Shown here piece after piece: positions 54,633-64,000 of a stretch of DNA of 64,000 nucleotides (position 1 is the first letter of the stretch; each line of letters begins with the position of its first letter). The notes beneath the pieces were generated by a model. It did no database searches. It saw only the letters and a list, made by a program, of their open reading frames with translations, and was not told where the DNA came from. The stretch covers positions 372,001 through 436,000 of the forward strand of contig JAHNUO010000001.1 of the NCBI GenBank assembly GCA_019787685.1. Reading direction: 5' to 3'. Position numbers and translations under genes: made by a program. Source of the stretch: Chiua virens (Eukaryota; Basidiomycota; Agaricomycetes; Boletales; Boletaceae).

Positions 54633-56238
54633 GATCGTGGGGGAGTGAGAGGAGGAGTGTTCACGTATCAACGAGGCGAAACTGGATATATACCCTCACA
54701 ACACGAAGAAGTCCTCGTTGCGAAATATCACACCAATGGGCTATAGATACATATAGCCAAGCTTCAAAATCCGAATTGCTAGAGGAAGAAACAGCATTAT
54801 AAATATAAGCAAGTGGGACACTACTATAAAAATCGGATGATACGTGGCATTTGGTATTTTTATCCTCTTTTGAAAGGGTGGATGAATGTCTCCGTGGCGT
54901 CAATCTCCGTGAAGGGGTCCAAGGCAAGATATTTGGTAGGTCGATGAAGGAATGCAAGAGCTTCATTTAAATCGTATTGTCTTTTTCACAACCGAAGGAG
55001 GCATCAGACGGGAACGGGGATTCATGGAAGGTGTTGAAATGCGAACGTTACGCACGACATTCTGGGGAAAGAAGGTCAAGTGACCTGACGTTGTCACTAC
55101 ATAGGTCAGAAATACTCGCGGCTTCAGTCATGTGTCTGCTCTGGAATCCACTGCGTGGGTCAGAGAACATGTCATCTGGATTTCTCCCCGATAATTTTCG
55201 TCTCGAATCGATCCTTGAGTGCACTATAAGCGAGAACGTCAGTTTATTTGGGCTGCCGAACGATTTTGCCACTGTACAGCGCATAGTGTGTGTATCCAAT
55301 GGACCAAGCATCCAGCGTTGGATCATGTGGTGCTCCGAAGGCTAGAATCATTGCATTAGATGTGAGATTCAATCGATCCGGAGGGACGCACTAAATAGGG
55401 GTGATGTCATTTTCGAATGCATCAGACGCGGGACTAAATCGCACAACTTGAGCAAGGAAATTTACTCGTTTGCCTGTAGAAGCCTAACACACAGACACAT
55501 GTCAGACCGTGGTGGATCTTACCAAATAATGTCGGGTTCAATGTCGTGGAGGTGTGATAGGGAAGAAGGCAAGGGCTCGGGATGTCTGCGTATCTTTTGA
55601 AAAAAATGCCTAGACATTGGGGCGAGTCAAGAGGGCAGATTCGACCTCCCAGGATCACAAGCAGAGGCGCGGACGTATGGACCATTGGAAGTGTTGAAAG
55701 CAACGGCGCAAATACATGAGCTAGCTTGACCAGTATCGGAATGGCGGTCCATGATTAGTTCTTGGGATGGTAGTGTTATGAAGCATCGCAGCGAAAGGAG
55801 TCCCATTCGTCATATACATCTGTCGGGTCGCACGGAGGCTCGGGCTCCTCGCATACGCATTGTTGACAACTTCAATGCAGAGAGATGAACAAGGTTACAT
55901 ATTGAATAGTCCAAGAGCAAACAAAGCGGATATCGATCATGATGGTGACAGTTGGACATTGATCTCTGAGCGGAGAGTCGATCTGGGCGAAGGAAACGTG
56001 TGTGTGATAAGGCAAAAGATTCCTGCGCGTCGACCTACGACGTTCTTGCGCCGCACTTGCATCCATCAATCATGTTTTCCAGGCCGCGTTAACTGACAGG
56101 AAGAAAGGGGAAGCAAACAAAAGGGATAATTACTTACTGACGAGAATGAAGATGGCCATTGAAGGCGAGACATCTAAACTGGTATGATCAACACGGCTTC
56201 AGCCGTTTGCACACTTTGAAGTTCTTTACATCATCCGC
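54633..56238. other. Intergenic region with possible kinase relic
   Basis: Upstream region of the cyclase gene, shared with the duplicate at 58426-59160. Between 55165 and 55915 is a block missing from the duplicate. On the minus strand around 55350-55240 the phrase FGAPHDPTLDAWSIGY resembles protein-kinase subdomain IX (DxWSxG), but surrounding frames are full of stops. No gene can be supported. Confidence 0.35.
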
Positions 56239-57606
56239 ATGTCCGAGTCCGAGTCCGAGTCCGCCCCGAGCCGAGTCGAGCTACTGCTGACTATCGGCAA
56301 TCGCAACGAAGTCGCATTGTCCATCCCGCTCGCTCAATGTACAACCTTTGCTCACCGTCCTCTCAAGTGGCTGAGGTTCCTCGGGTTCGCCATCCATGGA
56401 CGAGAAGGCTACCTCTCCAATGTCGAAGGCGGCCCAGCACTTAACGACACGGCCCCGATAGAACCTCGCTCTTACTATTTTATATCAAACAGTAAGCTGA
56501 ACTCCTATACGCTATGACGTTGTGGATTCCGACCTTGTCAGGTAACCCTCACTTTATCGATGTCGATGCCATTGACGACAAGATAACGATAACGGACTCG
56601 TCGCAGTTCTCAACTGGGAGACAGAATTTCAGAAGAAAAATAGTCGAACGTGATGGGACCTGTGTGCTCACTGGCGATCTTGAAGCCGATTGCACGGCAT
56701 ACCATCTTATCCCTCTTTCCAAGGGAGACGACGTGCGTTCTCTTAAATGATCTATCAATTGACACCAAACTCTGACCCTTCAATTTAGTACATGTCAAGA
56801 CTCTTCAATCACCGAGGTCAAATGTACGGTCCTGGCATGGACCCGGTTGTCGACATCAACGATACTCGGAATGGTATCCTACTTCAAGGTGCCTTCCGTC
56901 GGTCGCTTGACATGGGTAAAATAGCATTCTTAAAGGTCTGTGATCTACCATCACTCCTGCATATTTCGTGCGACTCAAGGATCTTATTAAATAGACACCA
57001 AACTTTGCTTTGGGGGTGGATGATGTCCCGTACAGTCATCAACCACCGCATGCAGCCCATCCTGAAACTCGCCTTACCTTACAGTATGTTCGGCCGGATC
57101 TGATTGGCTCCGTGGTGAGAAATTCCGGTCCTCACAATACTGATGTACGGCAGCCAGAAGACATGAGTCTCTGGCCGCCTCCCATTATTGTCGACTTTCG
57201 CTACGCTGCCGCAGCTGTGCGGGCATGGGGTCCACAAGCTTTCCTTGATCGTGTCCGGAAGGTTGGGAAGCGTTCTTATTATGGAGGTCGCGGCAAAGGA
57301 AAAGGAAAAGACAAAGACAAAGGAGGAGGCAAAAGTGCATCAGGGAAAACGAAAACTGCTGCACAGGTACCGGGTCTGTCATCAACTGGTACGGGTCGAT
57401 ATGAGCTACGGAGTGGAAAGAAAACACAAGCTATTGACACAGACGATCAGCAGACTTGTTCAGACGCGTTTGACGTTGTCATGACGTTGTGGTTGCAAGC
57501 GGCGGGAGAGGGGAAAAGGAGGCAATCTGTCATCAATGACGCAGACGTTGACCAGAACGAAAACATTCGGAAGTGGCTACAGTCAGTAGAAGGGTCCAGT
57601 TCGTAG
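56239..57606 (+). CDS. HNH_2-type nuclease domain protein
   Basis: Exons 56239-56491, 56542-56732, 56789-56935 and 56995-57606; introns 50-59 nt; 400 residues. The HNH-like core is DGTCVLTG (about 122-129), AYHLIPLSKGDDY (His about 138) and DINDTRNGILL (Asn about 176), followed by GKIAFLKTPNFALG. This is the pattern of HNH_2-containing proteins expanded in mushroom fungi. The canonical double-His (AAHxxP) is reduced to YH, so catalytic activity is doubtful. A low-complexity Gly/Lys run (GRGKGKGKDKDKGGGK) around residue 300 precedes an acidic tail. The role is unknown. The protein appears complete. Confidence 0.78.
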
Positions 57607-57624
57607 CATGTAACTACTTTAGAG

Positions 57625-58425
57625 GGTGATTCACCTCGCCCTCAGAGAGCTACTCGGCGGGCGTGCTGATCACGAGCGTATCAGTCATGGACGTGCGATT
57701 TGGATGAACGGAAATGCGATGGACGCACTTGTTGTAAAACACGTAGTTCGTCAATCCATAGTGCTTTAGACCATCCCACCGGGAACCTGATTGCGTATTC
57801 TACGTGCAACCCAATTACGATCAGCACTACGAGTGCCGGTGGGAGTGGAAGAAACGTACGATATGAATCACGTCGTCCCTGATCGGCGTCCAAAGACGAG
57901 CTACAAACACAATGCCGAATTATGAATCGGCCTATCGACCGTCGTAATCAGTCGAGATCCACGATGACAATAACCCAACTTTCAGATCATGCCGGAACTT
58001 GGACGTACCAGTTCAACGAGACCGTCTTCCCGGACCTGAATCACGCACCACGGGATCATAAGTTGAGCCAGCCTGAGCATACCGCACACCTGTCACGACC
58101 ACCACTCACCGAATCTCCTATCGCGCCGCCCTCTGCACGACGTCCTCCGTCAATATGTTGATCGTCCATCATCCTTGCCCCACGCGTCCCATGCACATCC
58201 GGTGAACACATGAAACTTGGGCAGTTCGTCAAACGATGGGAGGGTCGCGATCGCGGCTTCGGTACCATTAATCGCGCCGCTGGTCTCGACCTTCAAGATC
58301 TCGTGGTCGTGGATGCCATTGACCGGGGTGACCGGCGCGGTGACAGCTGTCGGAGAAACAGGCTGCTCCGTCTTGCTCGTCCTATCGGTCCCCAGAGAGA
58401 ACATATGCTTTATATGGGATGCCAT
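57625..58425 (-). pseudogene. Broken partial copy of the cyclase gene
   Basis: Matches 53715-54632 closely. Exon 1 starts at ATG 58425 (MASHIKHMFSLGTDR), but a deletion of about 7 nt in the GCCCCACG...GATCGTCC region shifts the frame after WGKDD, just before the conserved QLGTINML. Downstream intron and exon sequence is shortened. Everything past the segment equivalent to 53715 (the C-terminal half with the WSNHGICGRG and GEFFDLEAL motifs) is absent. Not functional. Confidence 0.82.
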
Positions 58426-59160
58426 AATGGTGGCCCAGGGTGGGTAAGAGGACGAGTGTCCACGTATCAACGAGGCGAAGCTGGATATACGTCCTCCGAA
58501 CACGAAGAAGCCCTCATTGCGAAAGCATCATACCAATGGGCTATAGAGAGAAAGAGACAGCGTTATAAATAAAAGCAAGTGAGACACTACTATAAAAATT
58601 AGGCGATACGCGGCATTTGGTATTCTTATCCTCTTTTAAAAGGATGGACGAGTGCCTCCGTGGCGTCAATCTCCGTGAAGGGATCCAAGATATTTGGTAG
58701 GTCGATGAAGAAATGTAAGAGCCTCATTTATGTAATCGTATTGTCTTTTTCGCAACCGAGGGAGGCCCACGGACGGAGATTGGTTTTGAAATGCGAACGT
58801 TACGCACGACATTTTTTGGGAAGAAGGTCAAGTGACCCGACGTCGTCATTACATAGGTCAGAAATACCCGCGGCTTTCAGTCACACGGTCAGCTTCTGTA
58901 CTCTGGAAGCCACTGCGTGGGTCAGAGAGGGCCAGCAAACAACGCGGATATATCGATGGTGACAATTGGACATCGATCTCTGAGCGGAGAGTCGATCTGG
59001 GCGAAGGAAACGTGTGTGTCATAAGGCAAAAGGTTCAACCTGCGCGTCGACTGGGCCTACGACGTTCTTGCGCCGCACTTGTATCCAACCATCATGCTTT
59101 CCAGGCTGCGTTAACTGACAGGAAGAAAGGGTGAGAAAACAAAAGGGATAATTACTTCTT
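57625..59160. repeat. Partial segmental duplication of 53715-56145
   Basis: Alignable by eye over about 1.5 kb in the same orientation, with a junction near 58925 where about 750 bp present in the original (55165-55915) is missing. It includes the 5' half and upstream region of the cyclase gene. The HNH gene lies between the two copies. Confidence 0.8.
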
Positions 59161-59469
59161 ACGCATGCTATCACGCCACGATCTTGCCTCCCAATCGCAC
59201 TTCAGGTCACTGGCACGAATCAGGCAAGTACGTTCACGTTCTATCCACAGTTTGCTAACATGCAGGGCCCTCTCGGACATTGCCGTCGCAGCTGGTCGAG
59301 CTTCCGACGCACATGCCAAGATTCCATTATCTCGATCGCACCGGAGCCACTTAGGCGGTTGGTTGGGGAAGCAGCGGATTTCAAGGTCGTCGTTCACGCT
59401 GGACAGACGTCTCATGATCGGTCATACGACTTCCTATCTACCCCCCAAAGTCGGATTTAAGTAAGGACT
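59161..59469. other. Intergenic upstream of P450
   Basis: Overlapping ORFs on both strands (59165-59464 plus, 59415-59152 minus) with no recognisable motif. Probably 5' flank of the P450 gene. Confidence 0.35.
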
Positions 59470-61614
59470 ATGTGGATTTCGCCTTCGATTTCAGCCCCCC
59501 ATCTTCATTTCCAGTTCTACATGTTTTGCATCGCGCCCTCGATCATGACGCTGATACTAATGGCAACAGGCGCCGTCATTATCTTCACAGTGTCTTTACT
59601 CAAGGGGCGAAGGCGGAGCGTCAGAGGATTTCGTCTCCCTCCGGGACCCGTCCCCCTCCCTCTTGTTGGAAATCTTCTCAGTATCGACCCCAAAAAACCT
59701 TGGATAACCTATACCGATTGGAAAGCTCGCTATGGTTCGTTCCGATTCCCTTTTCTCCCATCATTCAGCAGCAAGCCTGAGATCCTCACCTTGTCGCTAC
59801 AGGTGATATCTTCATGATCCGTGTACTTAACCAAGATATCATTGTGATCAACTCAGAGAAAATTGCCAAGGATCTGCTCGAGCGTAGATCAAGCATTTAC
59901 TCGGACAGACCCTACATTGCTACAAGGATTCCGTACGTGATCACTTTTAGAACGAGCATCATTGATTGATTCAAGAGATTCTGTCAGGTATGGCTGGTCC
60001 TTCAATTTTGGCTTCGCTCCATACAGCGATCATTGGCGCACACAGCGGAGAATCTTTCATCAAGCTTTCAGAGCTGAAGCAACGCTTGCGTTTCGACCCG
60101 TTCAGTTGAAGAAGGCTCGTCAGCTCATCTTGGATATCCTCAGTACGCCTCGTGATTACCCCGCACACATTCAAAGGTGAGTATCGCTCACTCGACTATG
60201 CACTTCTTCTTCCGATAATGGAATTTCACGTAGGTTTTCCGCAGCTGTGATCATGTCGATCGTGTACGACTATGATGTTGCGCCTGATCATGACCATCTT
60301 GTAGAACTATTTGAGCGAGGGAACGCACTCGTCTCGGAAGGCCTGACACCAGAAACTGCATCCATCATCGAGGCATTTCCGTTCCGCAAGTAGCCATCCT
60401 TGTTACACTAGCACCGCTCGGTTGACGACACCCTAGTCCTTAGCATACCAGAGTGGTTTCCAGGGGGTACATTCAGACGCAAGGCGACGATCTCCAATTA
60501 TTGTGCCACTAAGATGATAGAGGAACCTTTCAAACACGCTAGAAAACGCGAGGTCAGTTCAACACCAGTTCAAGTCGATGAATGTAGTCATGACCCGTTG
60601 ATACAGGCCATTGGTAGCGACACGTCTGCGGTGGCGTTTGACCTTTTGAGACGCGCCAAGGACGTTGATGATCCGTCGCAACTTCAATTAATCAAAGATA
60701 CTTGTGCAACGGCTTTCGTAGGTAAGTCTCTTACTCGAGATAGCGCATGGATCATCAATCGATTTAAATTAATTAGCTGGTGCCGAAACGGTCAATCTAC
60801 ATGCATATTGACGTCATCAATAACTGAGTCTCATTCTAGGCAGCGTCTACGTTGTTATGCTTCATGCTTGCAATGGTGCAGTATCCGGAAGTACAAAAGC
60901 GGGCACATGCAGAGATCGACGCAGTCGTCGGTAGAGATCGCCTTCCCAATTTTGATGATCGATCGAATCTTCCATACATCGAGGCCATCTTGATGGAGAC
61001 AATGAGATTATACACTGTTGCTCCCCTTGGTAAACATTTCCGCCATATAATGATACTTCGTTGACTCGCACCACCAGCACTTCCCCATGCCGCTACAGCC
61101 GATGATCTTTACGAAGAATTTTATATCCCAAAAGGTGATCACGAAGACCATGAAATATGGATTTCCGTTGATGCTGGTTCGATTCCATGTAGGATGCACA
61201 GTAGGTGGCAAACGTCTGGTTGGTGCTGCTACTTGTCTTTTATGAGTACAAGCCTGACATGTAGTATGATTGTGAAGGGCCATGTACCATAACAAAGATA
61301 GTTTACCCAGATCCAGACAGCTTCAAACCCGAACGATTCTTCGTCGACGGGAAGGCTCAAAGAAGGATTCAAGTTTGTTGACAGCCTGTCATTCGGCTTC
61401 GGGAGGTGCGCATTTCGACTTTTTCTTGTTCCGTGGCGTCTTGATGCTTATAATGCTCCTTAGACGCATGTGCCCAGGTCGTTACACTGCTGATGCTTCG
61501 ATCTGGGTCGGCGTTGTGTCGATTCTGGCTGCATTCAATATAAAGAAGGCCCGAAATGAGACGGAGGAAGAGATCGATTTCGGACCAACCTTCACACACG
61601 GGATAACTACGTGA
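59470..61614 (+). pseudogene. Cytochrome P450 monooxygenase, frameshifted near 3' end
   Basis: N-terminal membrane anchor (MTLILMATGAVIIFTVSLL) and PPGP hinge (RLPPGPVPLPLVGN). Then GDIFMIRVLNQDIIVIN, RRIFHQAF, IPEWFPGGTFRRKA, the I-helix AGAET motif near 60780, the K-helix ETMR (ExxR) near 61005, PDPDSFKPERF, and the heme-binding FGFGRRMCPGR split by an intron at about 61405-61463. The ATG at 59470 is the first in frame; a later Met is possible. Two single-base excesses break the frame: GATAGTTTACCC for an expected GAT GTT TAC, and AAGGCTC between FFVDGK and LKEGF. Membrane-bound monooxygenase; substrate unknown. Likely a recent pseudogene or an assembly artefact. Confidence 0.78.
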
Positions 61615-62911
61615 GTGTATTACAGGGTGTGGGGTCTCTGATCTCATTACCTGGCTTCCAGGGCACCACACCCGTTCCCATGCGCTATTACACCGCGATC
61701 ATTGAACAATGGCGTCCGTGAACTTTGCGTCGTTGATATTTAACTTGTTGGGAAGTCAACTTGAACGGACGAGGAATTCCGTCAATGACGGAGTCGCTTT
61801 GTAGAATTTTGACGCCTTGGATGCAGTCCATTATGCTCAGGCACGATTTAAACGCGCCACGTACTCATCGAGTTGCAACATTTAGCTATCAAAGAACAAA
61901 ATGAAATCATTTACTGCATGCCAACTTGAACATCCATAATGATCGCGAGCAACGAGCAAGTCACAAAATAGGGGAAGCTGTAGAGATATTTGTGGCCAGA
62001 ACTTTTCCACGCCACTGATTGCCGACACGAGATCCGTTCCAACTTGGAACTGTAACTTCTTCGACCTCGTTCGGTTCAACCTACACTTGACCTGTAGCCG
62101 CTGATTGATTCTCTTCGTTTTCACACATATGAATCTTCATTCAATTCCCAGTAGGTATGTCGTAGCCCGGCATCGTCGCAATTGATAGACTATTAGTATA
62201 TCTTCAATTCAAGTTCGCAACCGTGCCTTACGAGTCGTGAGTGAGTGCTTAGCTACTTCCCCTCTAAGGGCATAGGTAAACTTTACCATTCATTTCCGTT
62301 TCATGTTTCATCATTATTCTTGGACTAACATCCGACAGTCGGAGCAAGGTCTATTCGTCTGATGCTGACACTGGTCTTACTTTGTTCATCTTCTCGTACA
62401 GGTCTCCACGGGCTTTGATGTCTTCTGGCCGGCCGCAGTGCAGCCCAAAATTGGTAAGTCCCAATTTATAGAGCAGAACCCAAAACTACTGCTCACTATA
62501 TTGTTACTTACCTGTTACTAGTAGCCTTAACTAGTCCGATTTGAGGTTCCGGCCCAACGTTCTGAATCATATCGCCCAGAGAGCGAGGAGCGTAACTGAT
62601 TCTCCATATTCCAGGTCTCCGCAGAATGATTGTTATAAACTGTTTCGAGAACTGTGACAGGTCGCCGTCTTTCTTTTCCAGATTCTGAACTCCTGCCACG
62701 TTGACCAGCGTGCAGTGTGGAGGGTACATGTTTCGTTACACCCTCGTTTCAGACGACTCAAATAGTACGAATAATTTTCTCCCTTCTCGCTCCCTTCGGA
62801 CCTATAACGTGAAAGCGCTGAACCAAATCTAGCTAGTGCGCTGATGGACGACGTATTTAATAGTCACCTTACCGTCCATCCACCACTAGACTGCCTGTGC
62901 AACTCGTTGGT
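61615..62911. other. Intergenic, no gene recognised
   Basis: No coherent ORF, motif or exon chain on either strand. Short minus-strand ORFs (61882-62124, 62508-62729) look like chance. Confidence 0.45.
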
Positions 62912-64000
62912 ATGCTAACCCCACTACGTTATCCTCACAACATGTTGAGGATGTATCTAGCCTCCGAAATGGCTCTCGACATATTCCAACAAGTCTTCTC
63001 CTTCGCCATGCTGGCCGACTTGGTCAATGATCGGCGGGGAACGCTGAAGGAGCTTCAACAAGATTTTCAGAAACAGCTGACACCCTATATCCACAGCATG
63101 GATGGATGGCAACTCGCGTGGGGGCCAACCGTATGGAAGTTCAAGCCAGACGAAATCGCTTGTCTCGCCAATTCTTGGTATATTGTTTACCACCCGAATG
63201 CCCAGTTTGAGGATGGCTCCGTACACCCGACCTACGTTATCGCCATCGCGGGCACCCCTCTGAAATGCGACGATGTTCTTCGGAAGGAGGACAATGCAGT
63301 GGATACCGCCGTCAACTTTAATGCTTGGGTGATTGGTGGGATTAAACACGAGCCTGTCACTATTCCCTCGAAGAACGTATTCCCGGGCATCCCTTACTTC
63401 GCAGAAGGGACGGCATACGCGACATATAACCTACTGAACACTGCATCATCAGAGGATGCCATCTCACCGGGAAACACGATCGTTGACTTCCTTAACAGTC
63501 TGGACAGATCTCCGTCTACACGTTTCATAATTACCGGTCATAGTCTCGGTGGCTGTCTTACCACCTCCGTTGCGCTTACTCTAGTCACAGCTAGGGTATT
63601 TCATCCGGATGGAAACACCCTCGCGTACCCTATCGCTGGACCCTCAGCCGGAAATGTAGGATGGGCTGATCTGTTTGCCGAGTATTTCCCGCCTCGCAAA
63701 TTTCCTGGCGCGCGCAGCTACCAGGGATGGAATCTCAATCTGGTCAATAACCTGGACGTTGTACCCCAAATCTGGTGCCAGATCAAGGACGTTTCTCCGC
63801 AACAGTGGTTAGGCAGAATCCTTGCTGTTTATGGCACGCCAGTCGTTGATGATGTGTGGAGGTGTGTCGTCAAGTACGCTACTAGCGCTCTTTGCTCCGG
63901 CGTGGTGTACAAGCCTGTCCCGAGCCAGTACTTCGACCCCCCCGCTCCCAAATCCATTCCTACTACCATGGAGGAGTACGTTAAAGAAGCCTTAACGCAG
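62912..64000 (+). CDS. Class 3 lipase-like alpha/beta hydrolase, 3' end outside window
   Basis: Open from ATG 62912 to the last base, 363 codons without a stop. The nucleophile elbow ITGHSLGGCLTT places the catalytic Ser at about residue 211. A downstream NNLDVVPQIW matches the NxxDxVP motif carrying the catalytic Asp in fungal lipase_3 proteins. The catalytic His would lie near or beyond the window edge. The first 60 residues show no clear signal peptide (MLTPLRYPHNMLRMYLA), so a cytosolic enzyme is likely unless an upstream exon exists. Because the frame has no stop inside the window, an ORF finder requiring one will miss it. Confidence 0.85.
   Translation, partial: MLTPLRYPHNMLRMYLASEMALDIFQQVFSFAMLADLVNDRRGTLKELQQDFQKQLTPYIHSMDGWQLAWGPTVWKFKPDEIACLANSWYIVYHPNAQFEDGSVHPTYVIAIAGTPLKCDDVLRKEDNAVDTAVNFNAWVIGGIKHEPVTIPSKNVFPGIPYFAEGTAYATYNLLNTASSEDAISPGNTIVDFLNSLDRSPSTRFIITGHSLGGCLTTSVALTLVTARVFHPDGNTLAYPIAGPSAGNVGWADLFAEYFPPRKFPGARSYQGWNLNLVNNLDVVPQIWCQIKDVSPQQWLGRILAVYGTPVVDDVWRCVVKYATSALCSGVVYKPVPSQYFDPPAPKSIPTTMEEYVKEALTQ

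Noticed and set aside
62957..63349. Minus-strand 130-aa ORF at 62957-63349
   Set aside because: Antisense to the open lipase frame that carries GHSLGG.
1..64000. CRISPR arrays, bacterial operons or rRNA genes
   Set aside because: No regularly spaced repeats or rRNA signatures were seen, and gene structure is eukaryotic. tRNA genes were not searched systematically.

Overview
The window looks like nuclear DNA of a mushroom-forming basidiomycete (Agaricomycetes). Genes are cut by many short introns, mostly 46-60 nt with GT-AG ends, and the recognisable families are typical of that class: a DUF6593 protein, an HNH_2-type protein, a fungal cyclase-family protein, a cytochrome P450, an F-box protein, shugoshin and a class 3 lipase. 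All calls come from reading the sequence by eye; no database search was run.

Layout. 1-1121 is the 3' part of an unrecognised Ser/Pro-rich gene. 1730-33320 is built from a locus repeated three times: a divergent pair of small multi-pass membrane protein genes, here called b (minus) and a (plus). The pairs are b1/a1 (2472-4360), b2/a2 (27263-29086) and b3/a3 (31531-33322). Unit 1 is split by a 20.5 kb nested retrotransposon block (4581-25097). The outer element, A, is a minus-strand Ty3/gypsy element. A second family, B (a plus-strand chromovirus), sits inside its integrase gene with a 5-bp GTGAC target duplication. B is a tandem LTR-internal-LTR-internal-LTR array, and its second copy is interrupted by a related solo LTR flanked by CCATT. 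A and B differ in sequence but share one self-priming layout: an 11-nt sequence about 36 nt downstream of the LTR TATA box is perfectly complementary to a site 2 nt past the LTR. B also carries two small ORFs before gag, one encoding a membrane segment, and a canonical GGGAAAA -1 slippery heptamer at the gag/pol overlap.

The right half is conventional gene space: an F-box gene (33941-35249), a hypothetical (35609-36223), a DUF6593 gene (36791-37638), a decayed DHA2-type MFS transporter (39172-41892, minus), a gene-poor stretch (41893-46139), a small basic nucleolar-looking protein (46704-47297), a Ser/Pro-rich protein (47852-49787), shugoshin (49983-52029), a cyclase-family protein (52486-54632, minus), an HNH protein (56239-57606), a broken partial duplicate of the cyclase locus (57625-59160), a frameshifted P450 (59470-61614) and a lipase running off the right end (62912-64000).

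Functional links. The TE genes are all broken, and the stop codons that differ between B copies are CGA-to-TGA changes, as expected from CpG deamination of silenced DNA. The b/a pairs share a short central promoter region and are the best candidate for an undescribed system: a lineage-specific, divergently transcribed pair of membrane proteins spread by local duplication and decaying unevenly (b1 lost its ATG, a3 is frameshifted). Several host genes carry single-base frame breaks, which may be real decay or assembly error.
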